From Symbiodinium natans (taxonomy: Eukaryota > Sar > Dinophyceae > Suessiales > Symbiodiniaceae), in assembly GCA_905221605.1 (NCBI GenBank), contig CAJNDS010002241.1:460820-524819 (forward strand): a DNA stretch of 64,000 nucleotides, in the 5' to 3' direction. The first letter of the stretch is position 1, and every line of letters begins with the position of its first letter. This document shows positions 51,701-62,736 of this stretch, piece after piece. A model generated the notes under the pieces. That model saw nothing but the letters and a program-made list of their open reading frames with translations, made no database searches and was not told the DNA's origin. The position numbers and the translations under genes were made by a program.

Positions 51701-51911
51701 CTCAACCCTAAACCCCAAACCGTGTAGGCTGTAGGGTTTAGGACAGTCAGCCCGAGTTATTGCAACTCTATCTGACCGATACGAGCACTATTTGCAGAAG
51801 TCGAGCTCAGGACTATGGGATTGTATGGGCCGCTGGCTTCTCAGGAAGGGCTTCAGGTTTAGGGTTTAGATTTACGGTTGAGGGTTGAGGGTTTAGGGTT
51901 CCGCAGTCATT

Positions 51912-51951
51912 TGTTGACGCCGATGGCCTTCATAAGACCTCCATTTCCCTG
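51912..51951 (-). CDS. short exon with stop, paralogous to 52.2-kb exon
   Basis: Acceptor TTTTCTTGCAG|G, then GNGGLMKAIGVNK and TGA. MKAIGVN repeats MRQAIGVN of the exon at 52162-52228, with about 20 identical or near-identical bases. It looks like a local duplication flanking a telomere-like tract. Confidence 0.4.
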
Positions 51952-52161
51952 CAAGAAAAGCCGGGAATGCAGGTACGACTGGGGCAACCCTGGGAGCCCT
52001 AAACTTCCGAAACCCTAAACCCTAAACGCCCTAAACCCTAAACTCCCGAAACCTGAAACCCTAAACCCTAAACTCCCTAAACTCCCCAAACTCCCTAAAC
52101 ACCCTAAACCCCCTAAACTCCCAAAAACCCTAGAACTCCGTAAGCCCTAGAATGAAACCTC

Positions 52162-53478
52162 TCACGCGGCCTTCTCGAGCCTGGTGATGCGCTTCACCAC
52201 ATTGACGCCGATGGCCTGTCTCATGACTGACAGGGCTTCGGGTTTCGGGTTTCGGGTTTCGGGTTTCGGGTTTAGGGTTTAGGGTTTAGGGTTTAGGGTT
52301 TAGGGTTTAGGGTATAGGGATAGGGTTTAGGGTTTAGAGCGTCTAGGACTTGGAGGGCTTTCGGTGGGTTCCCTAAACCCTAAACCCCAGACCCGAACGA
52401 GATCTACGGGGCTTCGTGTGCAGGGCTTTACGCTTCAGGATGTCGGGGCCGGGATGGGGGAATAATACTCCGCTCCTCCGGGATTAGGGTTTATAGGGGC
52501 TTAGGGGAGACTTTGCTATGGACGTGGTCCACCTGTTCGGTGCCCTAAACCCTAAACCCTAAACCCTAAACCCTAAACCCTAAACCCTAAACCCTAAACC
52601 CTAAACCCTAAACCCTATAAGCCCTAAACCCTAAACCCTAAACCCTAAGCCTCAACTCTGAACCGTAAGAGACCCTGAGCCAGATCTTAGATGCCTCGGA
52701 CTATATGCTTAGTTGCTGAGTTCAGAAGCCCCTCAAAAGGTTTAGGGTTTAGGGTGTAGGGTTTAGGGTTACAGTACCCACATAGTGTACTCACTCAGCT
52801 ACTAAGTATGAGTGTGGTTCAAACCAACCTCCTTAGCAAAAGTGCTCGAGTAGAGGATTCCAACAGACTACATGTACCCAGTCGCTGCAATAAGCCTGTG
52901 TATATTTGTGCATTTGTATTTATTTGTATTCTGTTTTTTGACAACGTAGACAGGGCGATATAAGGTACCTGTCTCAATTCCCTACTAAGAACAATAGCAC
53001 GGAAGTGCAAGGATGTCAAGGCTTGACCGGCAAAGGCTTACGGAACACGTCTTGGGGGTTTGCGCTTCCAGCCAGCCAAAGCAAAGACGAAAGACAATTT
53101 ACACATGTTTGGCAGCCCAGCAATCAGAACGTAATCAGGGCGCCCTTTACATGGGGTTGGTTACTCTAGAAGGGGACCTAGGGCCAAAAAAATGGCAAAA
53201 GAGCACCACTGTACAGAGTTGCTGCAGCGCGGGAGCCTATATGCTGCAAGAGGCCCACGCCTCGTAGGTGAAGGAGTTTTTCGGCACGGCCAGCGCCTTG
53301 CGCTTTGTTGGGTGGGACATGACGGAGGCTGTGGCCCCTACACTCGAGGGTTTGGGGTTTAGGGTTTAGGGTTTGGGGTTTGGGGTTTAGGGTTGAGGGT
53401 TTCGGGTTTCGGGTTTCGGGTTTAGGGTTCAGGGTCAACACGCGTCCCCAGCGTGAAGTCTGTGCTGGCAGCGGCCAT
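52162..53478 (-). CDS. unidentified multi-exon gene (start and stop visible)
   Basis: Candidate exons: 53425-53478 beginning with ATG (MAAASTDFTLGTRVD), about 53231-53335 (SVMSHPTKRKALAVPKNSF continuing TYEAWAS), 52508-52532 (VDHVHSKV, acceptor CAG|G), about 52388-52470 (PDILKRKALHTKPRR) and 52162-52228 (MRQAIGVNVVKRITRLEKAA then TGA). The C-terminus is basic and helical. I do not recognise the protein. Family A and E elements lie in its introns. Confidence 0.55.
52540..52660. repeat. (CCCTAAA)n tract
   Basis: Perfect units with a TATAAG interruption. Adjacent to the exon at 52508-52532. Confidence 0.9.
52708..52806. mobile_element. family E TIR element
   Basis: TIRs CTTAGTTGCTGAGT and ACTCAGCTACTAAG. 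The middle is a TTTAGGG tract. Confidence 0.7.
53108..53215. mobile_element. family A element
   Basis: ggcagcccagcaatcag...ggttggttactctagaagg...agcaccactg. Right TIR partly lost. No internal telomere-like insert, so it serves as an empty-site comparison. Confidence 0.65.
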
Positions 53479-53757
53479 CGTTCCGTGCCATTGTTCCGTC
53501 TTGACATGATCACGGTGGGTTTAGGGTTTAGGGTTAAAGGTTTAGGGTTTAGTCTTCAGGATTTAATTAGGGTTTAGGCTACATCTTCAAGGAGACAGAC
53601 GCATGAATAGGCCAGGTCCATCTGTCCAATCGGCTGACATCAGCGTGAGAACCGCTTGTCATTATTTCTCTCTCTCTCTCTCTCTCACCCTAAACCTTAA
53701 ACCCTAAACCCCTGAACCCTGAACCCTAAACAAGGGTTCAGGGTTCATGGGTTGCAC

Positions 53758-53836
53758 CCGGAAAGCGGACCGAGCAGTCTCTGATTTTAGGGCGCCTTTT
53801 CGGGGAGTCGGCAGGCGTGAACTGAGGGTCCAAGCC
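53758..53836 (-). CDS. exon, unidentified gene right of 53.7 kb
   Basis: Codes GLDPQFTPADSPKRRPKIRD then CSVRFP, acceptor ATTTAG|G, donor GT, 79 nt. Proline- and lysine-rich linker-like. Confidence 0.6.
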
Positions 53837-54509
53837 CTAAATGCAGGATTTTTTAGCGCCTCCCCCAGGGTTTAGGGTTTAGGGTTTCGGGTTTAGGGAG
53901 TAAAGCCTGTGCATCAACAAAAGGGGAATATGCCCAAGAAGACTCTTGCACCTTTGAGGGAGGCTGCTAGGGTTGCGGAATTTAAGGGCTTCAGGGTTTG
54001 GGACTAGAAGGGTCCCGATGCCTTTAACCCTGAACCCTAAAGCTTCTAAACCCCCCACCCTAGAATTTAGGGCGCGGCGGCAAGGTTATGTGGGGCTTCC
54101 TGGAACCTCCTGAGAATCCTCCAAGCGGGTGCCACTTTTGTGGGGCTCCTTGAAACTTATAGCGGTTAGGGTGACAAGGACTGGTCTCTTCAGCCACCGC
54201 CCCCCCCCCCCCCCAATTTTTTTCAATTTTAGGGCACGCGGTTTGCTCTGCGAAGACAGCTAGACAGACCTAACCCACGGATTGGGTTTAGGGTTTAGGA
54301 ATCTCACCAGCCTCACGCATCATGTACACCTTTGTCTCATAGCATAAATGAAAGCCATAGATTTAATTGAAGGGCCTGGCCTTTCTTTGGATCCGAATTC
54401 TAGGGTTCACTAGGGAGTTGCTACAAATACAATTCGTAGAACTCCCCTTCAAAGCACTCTGATAACGCTGCCCCCAAACCCTAAAACCCAAAACCCAAAA
54501 ACCCTAAAC

Positions 54510-54576
54510 CGCTGGTGCCTCCATCCACTCGAGCACACGGAATGTAACCTTCACGGCATGCGCGCGTCCGCACGAC
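54510..54576 (-). CDS. exon, unidentified gene
   Basis: Codes SCGRAHAVKVTFRVLEWMEA, acceptor CCTAG|G, donor GT (GTTTAGG, formed by the first telomere-like unit itself). Confidence 0.65.
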
Positions 54577-54849
54577 CTAGGTTTGATCAAGCGCATGGGC
54601 TCAGGCTAGGTTTGGGGCCCTAAACCCTAAACCTTAAAGGGTTCTTTTTAGGGGGTTGAGGGCTCAGGTTCGGTTTGGGGTTTAAGGTCTGAGGGTTCGG
54701 GATGTAGGGTTTAGGTTTAGGGTTTAGGGTTTGGGGTTTAGGGTTTAGGGTAGGAGGTGCAGTTGTGAGTCCAAGGCTGTAAGGGGAGCACTTTCCTTAA
54801 TGACTTGGCACATCTACACTGCTTGGGAAACCCTAAACCTTAAGTATTT

Positions 54850-54955
54850 GGGTTAGATACATGGTCCCTTCAACGGGGACCCCTTAAACACCCCTTGCAA
54901 AACTAGACAGCCCAAGGGCTCTTAGGAAACATGAAACTATCCTTAGAAAAATCTG
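54850..54955. mobile_element. family B element, shortened
   Basis: tacatggtcccttcaacggg...gaaactatccttag, lacking part of the interior. Confidence 0.5.
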
Positions 54956-55334
54956 GAATCATGGAACTCTGACACCCTGAGCACTTAAACCATACATAAA
55001 TAAATACGCAAAACACTCAACCCTAAAACCCTAGAACTCAAAAAAACCAAAAGTGCCCCAATCCTAGCACCCCTATGGTTTAGGGTTTAGGGGTCAAAAG
55101 GATTTAGGGTTTAGGGCTGTTCTAGGCGGTTTGGGGGCTTTTCTTTAGGGATTTGGGGTGTTTTTATGGGTCTCATGGGTTTGCGGGTTGAGGGTTTAGG
55201 GTTCAGGGTTGCGGGTAAAACACTAAACCCTTAACATCCCTTAACCCTAAACCCTAAATCCTAAACCCTAAACCTAAACCCTAAACCCTAAACCCTAAAC
55301 CCTGAACCCTAAACCCTAAACCCTAAAGCTAGGC

Positions 55335-55394
55335 CCGGAGCAGAAGGAGCTCGTTGAAGGCTTCTGAAAAGCACCGCTCCCTGGGCGCTTCGCT
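55335..55394 (-). CDS. exon, unidentified gene
   Basis: Codes SEAPRERCFSEAFNELLLLR, GC donor. The opposite strand is less coding-like. Confidence 0.55.
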
Positions 55395-55972
55395 GTCTGT
55401 TTGAGGTATCGGCCCTAGGTCTCCAGGTTTAGGGTTTAGGGTTTAGGGTTTCGGGTTTAGGGTTAGGGTTTAGGGTTTCGGGTTTAGGGTTTTGGGTCCC
55501 AGTTGCGCTTGAAGTCCCTTCGAAATTGCTTACTAAGTTTGTACGAAGAGAAGGGAGGCTGCTTCGAAGGCCCAAGGGGTCGCCAAACAAAAACGCGGAC
55601 CCGAACTCCCATAGAACCCTTGAAAAAAGCACCTCTCCCCGTCGATCCTGGAAACTTTATGAGCCCTGTACCAGCTCGGCCCGTGAGACCCTCTGAAAAG
55701 TTCCTACAAGGACGATCCTCTTGAACCCACTATGCAATCCGGAATATCCCAGGGCCCACGTACATTACAACCCTGAACCCGAAACCCAGAAAACCCAACC
55801 ACCCACCCACCCAAAACCCCCAACCCTAACCCCCAAACCCCAAACCCCAAACCCCAAACCCCGAGCCCCAAACCCAAAAAAACCCAAACCCTGAAGCCTG
55901 AACCCTAAACCCTAAACCCTAAACCCTAAACCCTAGACCCGAAGCCGCTGGCCTTCTTCTGTGGGGCATCTC

Positions 55973-56032
55973 ACGAACAGCCTTGGCCCAGCTGTCCAGC
56001 TTTGGGACGCTGTCAATGACCCACCGCACCGC
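55973..56032 (-). CDS. exon, unidentified gene
   Basis: Twenty codons, AVRWVIDSVPKLDSWAKAVR, acceptor CCCCAG|G, donor GA. Confidence 0.65.
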
Positions 56033-56231
56033 CTGGGGTGGCTGGGAGTGTTTAGGGTTTAGGGTTTAGGGTTTAGGGTTTAGGGTTTAGGGGAGGTGGG
56101 CAGGGCTTGGGGCTTTAGGTTGGCTGATTGGTTGGTTGGTTTAGGTTTAGGGTTTTGGGGTGTAGGGGTTTAGTGTTTTAGGGTGTAGGGTAGGGCTTAT
56201 TGTTCTAGAGTTTGGGGTTCAGGGTAGAAGC

Positions 56232-56280
56232 ATGAAACACCTCAATTTTGTTGGCCATATCGTCGAGGTACGACGTTCCT
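56232..56280 (-). CDS. exon, unidentified gene
   Basis: Codes GTSYLDDMANKIEVFH, donor GC, 49 nt. Confidence 0.6.
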
Positions 56281-56341
56281 CTAGGCAGCAAGGTTTGGGG
56301 CTTGCAGGGTTCGCTAGACCGAAAAAACCTTAAAACAAGGC

Positions 56342-56389
56342 CGTTCTCCCCAGCTCGGGTCGGTCGCCACAGTATGTCCGCAAGACACC
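56342..56389 (-). CDS. exon, unidentified gene
   Basis: Codes GVLRTYCGDRPELGRT, acceptor TTTCAG|G, donor GC. The 3' end of the upstream intron is a plain CCCTAAA tract. Confidence 0.6.
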
Positions 56390-56823
56390 CTGAAACCTAA
56401 ACCCTAACCTTAAACCCTTAGCCTTAAACCCTAAACTCTAAACCCTAAACCCAATTGCATGAATCCCTGCAAAGCCCGGAAGCTTAGAACCAAACCCCAA
56501 ACCCCCAAACACCTTCCCAGCACCCCCCAAACTGGGGCCCCAACCCTAACTGCTGTAGGTTTGGGGGGCCCTATGACAATTTGTTGAATGCATGGATTCT
56601 GTAAGCGATTAAGGGGAACACAAGTTAACAATCATGTTCAAACCTACACCCAAAGTCTGCAGCCCTAGAAGCCCGAACCTGACCCGCCGGCCACAACACT
56701 CTACTTTAAATCCCAGCCCCTGCACCATGTAACCCGTATAGTCAACCTCAACCCTAAACCCTGAACCCTGACACCCTACAGCTGACACCCTACACCCTAA
56801 ATCATAAACCCGAAAACCTGAGC

Positions 56824-56880
56824 GATCCGCATCCAGCACCACTGGGTTCGTCTCCACGCCGCTGAGGAAATGCGTCCCAC
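56824..56880 (-). CDS. exon, unidentified gene
   Basis: Codes (x)GTHFLSGVETNPVVLDAD, acceptor TCGCAG|G, donor GC, 57 nt. Confidence 0.65.
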
Positions 56881-57537
56881 CTGCGACCGCGGCGTTTTTT
56901 GGTGGGCTTCAGGGGGTTTAGGGTTCGGGTTAGGGCTTAGGGCTTAGGGCTTAGGGCTTAGGGCTTAGGGCTTAGGGCTTAGGGTTTAGGGTTTAGGGTT
57001 TAGGGTTTAGGGTTTAGGGTGTAGGGTTTAGGATTTAGGGTTTAGGGTTTAGGGTTTGCAGGGTTCCAAGTCTGGGCCCTTAGCTTGTGTCCCTTTTTAC
57101 GTAACCCTTATATACAACATAATAAGGGCCCGTACTTCGGATCCGTAGAAGCAAGGGTCAGGGAGCGTACTTGGGCCCGTATTTTCAACCTCAGAGGATT
57201 TGAAGTTTGAAGGGGTTTAGGGTTTGGGGTTCAATTGGGGTGTTATAGGGTTCTTGGGCTTTAACGGGTTTAGGATTTATGGTGTTTGGGGATGTAGGGG
57301 CGGAGGAGGGCGGGCTGAGGGTTGGGGATGTTTTTTTGTATATGAAGTAGGGCATATATTTCTTGTACCCCCCCAAAGGGACACCAAACATATACACTCA
57401 CAAAAAAAAAGGAACCTTACATACACTCGCCAATAACAGTAATATAAACCCTGTGTCATATGGCTTACAGGGTTTTGGGTGTTGGCTGGTACATGGTACT
57501 TGCGCAAAACAACAATAAGCCAAGCCCCAGTTTTCGC

Positions 57538-57868
57538 ACGGGCTGCTCCTGCTGCGGAGCTCTTGTCTCACGATTCCTTTAAGCGACCAGGTAGAGCAAC
57601 GCCCCCATACATTATTAATTAGGGTTTAGGGTTCAGGGTTCAGGGTTTAGGGTTTAGGGCGTAAGTGTAGAGTCAGAAGCTATGCAAGCTGAGGAACCAC
57701 GGAGACACACAGCACTCAAACACTAGCACACCAACTGCCCTCAAACTGAAAAAGACCGCAAACCCTAAACCCTAAACCCTAAACGCTAAACCCTAAACCC
57801 CAAATCAACCCTTCAAGTTGGGATCATCCACTCAGGGAGTTGCCCAGTATTCGAGAGCTCAACAGGCA
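57538..57868 (-). CDS. two exon candidates, one with a stop
   Basis: About 57538-57594 codes WSLKGIVRQELRSRSSP. About 57818-57868 codes PVELSNTGQLPEWMIPT followed by TGA. The stop may mark the end of a gene or lie in an intron. Confidence 0.4.
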
Positions 57869-57923
57869 TATAACAGGGATCCGAACCCTAAACAGAGAGG
57901 AATATGGGTACTACTGGGCATCT

Positions 57924-58095
57924 CAGACCCTAAACCCTAAACCCTAAACCCTAAACCCTAAACCCTAAACCCTAAACCCTCAACCCTCAACCCTAAACCC
58001 TAAACCCTAAACCCTAAACCCTAAACCCTAAACCCTAAACCCTAAACCCTAACCCTAAACCCCAAACCCTAAACCCTAAACCCCAAACCCTTTTC
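57924..58095. repeat. (CCCTAAA)n tract with CCCTCAA and CCCCAAA variants
   Basis: About 24 units. A second tract follows at 58185-58310, on the other side of a 40-nt exon. Confidence 0.95.
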
Positions 58096-58129
58096 GGGTT
58101 TCATGTTGCTTTCAGGGAAGGGAGCGCAC

Positions 58130-58169
58130 CTAGCTTCTGTCTCTCCGACATGATGACGCCGGTCAGGCC
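58130..58169 (-). CDS. exon, unidentified gene
   Basis: Codes GLTGVIMSERQKL, acceptor CCCAG|G, donor GT, 40 nt. Sits between two long CCCTAAA tracts. Confidence 0.6.
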
Positions 58170-58326
58170 CTGGGTGTCCCGGGGCCCTAAACCCTAAACC
58201 CTAAACCCTAAACCCTAAACCCTAAACCCTAAACCCTAAACCCTAAACCCTAAACCCTAAACCCTGAACCCTGAACCCTGAACCCGAAACCCTAAACCCT
58301 AAACCCTAACCCTATAAACCCAATCC

Positions 58327-58461
58327 AAGGGTAGTTGCATGGTCACTTCATGTGGGGCCCTTGAAAGGGGAGCCCTTATATACCCGATAAAACCAAATGG
58401 GCATGTTTCAGAACCCTTGAAGAAGGTAGGGAACCAGATTAAGGGCATGCAACTACCCTAA
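58327..58461. mobile_element. family B TIR element
   Basis: Perfect 14-bp TIRs: AGGGTAGTTGCATG at 58328-58341 and its complement at 58446-58459. Interior shares ggtcccttNNNtggggcccttacAggggacccctta-type sequence with copies elsewhere. Confidence 0.75.
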
Positions 58462-58571
58462 GACCCAATAAAGCCTGTAGACCGTAGAACGCCTACAAAC
58501 CCTGTAAGCCTGTTACACCCTACAAACCCTATACCCCACACTATATGGGAGTGGGGGGGGGGGGGGGGTCC

Positions 58572-58690
58572 GCCGGTGAGTGTGTTCTGGCTGTAAAACC
58601 ACCAGCAAGTTCGGGCCGTTTCTGGGACCTCCTGTTCAGGATTGCTTTTTCCTGGGCCCCGAAAGTATGTATGCAAAAACCCACAAAAGG
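58572..58690 (-). CDS. coding-like block
   Basis: Minus frame FLHTYFRGPGKSNPEQEVPE then TARTCWWFYSQNTL, next to a poly-G run. The plus strand is open too (VKPPASSGRFWDLLFRIAF), so strand is not certain. Confidence 0.35.
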
Positions 58691-58872
58691 ACAATTATTC
58701 TTGGTGCTTTCGGGGTTTGGGAATAATCCATACCAGGGCTACACATCAGAACCCTGAGCCCAAAACCCGGACGGGGAGTAAGTAATCAAGGGATCAAGAC
58801 CTGGGCACCCGGAAAAGCCCTAAACCCTAAACCCTAAACCCGAAACCCTAAACCCCGGAAGAGGAAAACAAC

Positions 58873-58921
58873 TGAGATTCGTGGCCATGGCCAGGACCTC
58901 GATCAACCTCGGCCGGTGGCT
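58873..58921 (-). CDS. exon, unidentified gene
   Basis: Codes SHRPRLIEVLAMATNL, acceptor TTTCAG|A, donor GT, 49 nt. Confidence 0.6.
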
Positions 58922-59499
58922 CTGAAAGACTTCCCCCCCTCCCCCTAAACCCTAAACCCTAAACCTCTAAACTGCAGGAGGACGGAAAAACTTCCAGCCG
59001 TTGTTTTTGAGGGGTTTAAGGCTCAGGATTTGGGGTTTAGGGTTTTGGGTTTAGGGTTGCTTGGGATATCTAAGCTTCAGGGTTGGGGGGTTTGCGGCCT
59101 GGGACTTTCAGGTTTGGGTTTGGGGTTTGGGGTTTAGGGTTTAGGGTTTAGGGTTTAGGGTTTAGGGTTTAGGGTCTGGGTTTGGGGCTGTTAGAGTTTA
59201 GAATTGGGGGGGCATGGTAATTTGACATGGGACCCTTCAGGGCAGGGTTCGGGACTTCTCAGTGTCTATGGTTTATAACTGCTAGGGTTTCGGGGTTTCG
59301 GGTTCGGAGTTTGTAGGGTTTGGGGCTTCAGAGTTTGTAGGGTTTAGGGTTCGGAGGTTTCAGGGCTTAGGGTTTGGAGGTTTTAGGGCTCAAGGTAGTT
59401 TAGGGCATTGACCTTCATTCGTGGTAAACCCTCAACCCTGAACCCTGAACCATGAACCCTAAACCCTAAACCCTAAACCCTAAACCCTGAACCGGGTTT

Positions 59500-59560
59500 G
59501 CGCCCGGGGGCCCGGAGCTGAGAGACCTCCAACTCCCAAGCCCAAGACTCCAAGACCCCA
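59500..59560 (-). CDS. exon, unidentified gene
   Basis: Minus frame LESWAWELEVSQLRAPGRKP. Edges approximate. Confidence 0.5.
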
Positions 59561-59635
59561 CAACAACCCTGTTTCTCCTGGACCCCAAACCCTACGCCCC
59601 AAGCCGACACTCCCTAGCTTTCTGGGCTAGGGTTT

Positions 59636-59680
59636 AGGGTTTTTAGGGTTTTTAGGGTTTTTAGGGTTTTTAGGGGTTTA
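59636..59680. repeat. (TTTTTAGGG)n array
   Basis: Four tandem units with five T, embedded in TTTAGGG. A comparable TTTTAGGG run is at 7690-7722. Confidence 0.85.
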
Positions 59681-60097
59681 GGGTTTAGGGTTTAGGGCTT
59701 AGGGTTTAGGGTTTAGGGTTTAGGGTGAAACCCTGAACCCCTAAACGCCAGTTTGGGGTGCCCAGACCACCCCGCAACCCTCAGCGAGCGCCCGGCAGCT
59801 GAGCCGCGTGCACCTGCTGACGGGCTGGCAGCTGGGGACTAACTGTCTTAGGGTTTAGGGTTTAGGACTTAGGGTTTAGGATTTAGGGTTTAGGGTTTAG
59901 GCATTGAGGGTTGAAGAATTTAGGCTTTAGGAATGGTTCTGTAGTGAAGTTCCTAGGAAGCTATAGGTAAACTGAGTCCCCCAGGTGGGTCTAGGGTCTA
60001 GTCTTAGGGGAGATATTGGGGTTTAGGGTCTTGGGATAGTTTTCTGAGTTCCTCTCAGATTTGTTGCAGAGGTTCCACTGGGCGCACGTGGTTCAGC

Positions 60098-60155
60098 AAT
60101 CGGTGCACTGGGCGTTTTCTTGAAGAACGCAGACCATGAACACAAACAGCTTGTG
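60098..60155 (-). CDS. exon, unidentified gene
   Basis: Codes HKLFVFMVCVLQENAQCTD, acceptor CGCAG|C, donor GC. A plus frame resembling a HEAT helix (SAIGALGVFLKNADHEHKQL) overlaps; minus is preferred because flanking exons at 60.63 and 60.73 kb are clearly minus. Confidence 0.45.
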
Positions 60156-60626
60156 CTGCGGGCGCTGATATAGCTAAGAGTAGTAAAAACCGTTAACGCA
60201 GAGATTGAAAAGTCCTGAAACCTACAACCTGAAACCCTGACTCAGAACCCTAAGCCGCACTCATAAAGCCTAAACCCTAAACCCTGAACCCGAAACCCTA
60301 GACCCTAAACCCTGAACCCTAGACCCTACACACAGATACTAACAACCAGAGCTCCTCTGTGAAGTGTAGGCAGGGCGTCTCCCTAACCGCTAACAAAACT
60401 TCAGCTTGGATTTAGGGTTTAGGGTTGATAGGTTTATAGGGTTTAAGGAGCCTAAACCCTGAACCCCACGCTCTGCCAGATGTAGGGTTCAAGCTCCGGT
60501 TCTGGGGCTACTGCTGTGGCCTTGGGGTGTAGGTTCCGAATGCATCTATTATCCCGAAGCCATGCGGGAATCGTCCCCGTCGATTGCTATTTGAACCCAA
60601 AACCCCAAACCCTCAAAGTTTCGGAC

Positions 60627-60659
60627 CTCGTCAAACAGGTCGATGTACTGCATGGCTGC
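60627..60659 (-). CDS. exon, unidentified gene
   Basis: Eleven codons, AAMQYIDLFDE, acceptor ACCAG|G, donor GT. Confidence 0.6.
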
Positions 60660-60701
60660 CTGGTCGGATATTGAGGGTTTAGGGCTTGGAGCTCAGGGTT
60701 T

Positions 60702-60757
60702 AGTACTCGGCGAGAACAACACAGCGCACACCAGGTGCACAATGTGAGGCTCCCTCA
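60702..60757 (-). CDS. exon, unidentified gene
   Basis: Minus frame EPHIVHLVCAVLFSPST. Edges approximate. Precedes the 60.63-kb exon in transcription order. Confidence 0.5.
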
Positions 60758-61039
60758 ACCCCTACAGACCTCCCTCAACCCTAAACCCTATACACCCACA
60801 AACCCCGAAAAAAGAACCCCTAACCCCCCGACCTAAGCCCTTAACCCTCAACTCGCAACCCCAAACTTCACCCTAAACCCTCAACCCTCGAATAGGGTAG
60901 TTTAGGGTTTAGGGTTTAGGGTTCAGGGTTTAGGGTTTAGGGTTTAGGGTTTAGGGTCTGGGGTTTAGGGTCTAGGGTCTAGGGTCTAGGGTTTAGGGTT
61001 TAGGGTTTAGGGTTTAGGCTTCGGGTGCCTGTGTCCGGA

Positions 61040-61270
61040 GAACACTCACACGTACGTTTGTACATGCTTATTCATCTATGTAAATTTAATACATACATAT
61101 AGGTATACACACATTGTGTTGGCTATATCCATCTATACGTACTTATATATACATAAATATATATGTATATATATATATGAGAAAGAGCAACATTACATAT
61201 GAACATATACACACATATATATACACACATATTCATGTACATACTCATAAGATAGCAATGAGGACATCAA
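61040..61270. repeat. AT-rich microsatellite
   Basis: TATATACACACATA-type repeats, about 200 nt. No coding signal. Confidence 0.85.
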
Positions 61271-61337
61271 TCGCAACGAACTTGTAATTTAGATGGTTGT
61301 GTTCCCCCCCCCCCCCTAACCCCTAACAGCCTGACAT

Positions 61338-61558
61338 CATGGAGAGGGCGCTAGTTTGGATGGTCCCGGTACACCCGTGATGCAAGGCGCCCATTGCATT
61401 TTGCCCAGCGCTGCTTCTTGCACGATGGTCCGAAGCCAAGTGCTGTGCTCAGCTTGCGGGGACAAGTTGGGCGAGGACCCGCTGCACTTGGACCACGATG
61501 CTGAAGCAGTATGTCGGGAACATACTGCTGTGACATCGCAACAAGCGGCTAAACCCTA
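61338..61558. CDS. coding-like block, strand unresolved
   Basis: Plus frame includes MVRSQVLCSACGDKLGEDP with a C-x-x-C pair. A minus frame with ATG (61351-61536) gives MSQQYVPDILLQHRGPSAA ending in VYRDHPN and a stop. Both are free of telomere-like units. Confidence 0.35.
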
Positions 61559-61636
61559 AACCCTACACCCTAAACCAATGAGAAGCTACTACTACGCTCT
61601 AGGATGCAGCCTCGTTCGCTTCCTCTCCTATCTCTC

Positions 61637-61735
61637 AGATTCCGACGGGTGTGCTCTGGGCTGCTGCTCATCATCCTCGTCCTCGTCCTCTTCCTCCGGC
61701 CCTTGCTGCTGCTTCGTCCTTTGCAACTTGGGTTG
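61637..61735 (-). CDS. acidic C-terminal exon
   Basis: Minus frame KLQRTKQQQGPEEEDEDEDD then EQQPRAHPSESER and TAG. Acidic low-complexity tail of an unknown protein. A family D element starts immediately upstream. Confidence 0.5.
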
Positions 61736-61736
61736 C

Positions 61737-61830
61737 GATGTTCCCCCTTAGACTAACAGTCCTTAATCATGATTATAGTACCCCGTATTATAATCTCCAT
61801 TAAGGACTGTTAGTATAAGGGGGGAACATC
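61737..61830. mobile_element. family D TIR element
   Basis: Long TIRs of about 28-30 bp (GATGTTCCCCCTTAGACTAA and complement), interior only about 35 nt (gattatagtacccc). A nearly perfect hairpin. Confidence 0.75.
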
Positions 61831-61887
61831 CCAAAATTTGGGCATAGCTGTGGGGGCTCTTTAGGCTTTAGGTTTACTTGGGGTCTT

Positions 61888-61985
61888 CGTGGCATAGTAA
61901 GAGGGGCCTTTTTGGGGCTGGCTACTTCCGAAGGGAACCTAGAACCCCAAGACAGGGCAAAAGCGCTCCACGGGGTTTCCAGAGC
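61888..61985. mobile_element. family A element, diverged
   Basis: Carries the internal ggggctggctacttccgaag and the A/C-rich stretch of family A, with poor TIRs. Confidence 0.5.
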
Positions 61986-62036
61986 ACACGCGCCGACTCT
62001 AAGTCTCCGCAAGTGTGGCCGTCAACCTGAAAATGA

Positions 62037-62108
62037 CCCTAAACCCTAAACCCTAAACCCTAAACCCTAAACCCTAAACCCTAAACCCTAAACCCTAAAC
62101 CCTAAACC
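62037..62108. repeat. (CCCTAAA)n tract
   Basis: About ten perfect units. Confidence 0.95.
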
Positions 62109-62339
62109 CCGGGCTTCGGAGATATGACAGCCTTAGGGCAGTAGGATTCGCAAAAAACCATAAAAAAAAAAAAAACCGTTTCTCAGCCACTGCCAAACCC
62201 TGTACTCTACATGAACCCAAACGCTACACGAACCCTCTTAAACCCGATAGCCTTAACACCACCATAAAACCCTTTAACCTTATCTAGCCCCTAAACCCGA
62301 GATTGAAACCTAGAAGCCCGAAGCACCCGGCATTGAAAC

Positions 62340-62495
62340 CTTCATAAAGTAGATTTATAGTCCCTTCGTATGAACCCTTAAAAAGGGGACCACTTATATA
62401 CCCCTTATATACCCTATACGACGCAAGGGCGCATACTTCAGAACCCTTTAAAGGACGCAAGGGACCAGAAGGGCCCATATAGCTACCCTTGGAAA
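62340..62495. mobile_element. family B TIR element
   Basis: tagtcccttcgtatgaaccc...cagaaccctttaaagg...gggcccatatagctaccctt. Same layout as the 58.3-kb copy. Confidence 0.65.
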
Positions 62496-62640
62496 CCTAG
62501 AGGCCCTAAGCCCTAACCCCTAAGCCCTAAACCTGAAAACCCTAAATACCCCAAACCCTAAACCCTAAACCCTAAACCCTAAACCCTGAACCCTGAACCC
62601 TAAACCCTAAGCCCTACTTTAAAAATCTCCAAGGCTCTTC

Positions 62641-62730
62641 CTCCTCTTGGCACCTCGCCGGGTATCCGCCGGGAGGAGTCCAGTTCCTTCCTTCAGCGCA
62701 CGATCCTTGCAGCCCTTCAGGCTCTCGAGC
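62641..62730 (-). CDS. exon, unidentified gene
   Basis: Acceptor CTCAG|G, then AREPEGLQGSCAEGRNWTPP and GGYPARCQEEEE. A plus frame is open as well. A family C element directly adjoins the acceptor side. Confidence 0.45.
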
Positions 62731-62736
62731 CTGAGT

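Noticed and set aside
53108-53215. tRNA or small RNA gene from the recurring caccactgggctaccaag motif
   Set aside because: It is the terminal inverted repeat of element A; no cloverleaf could be drawn.
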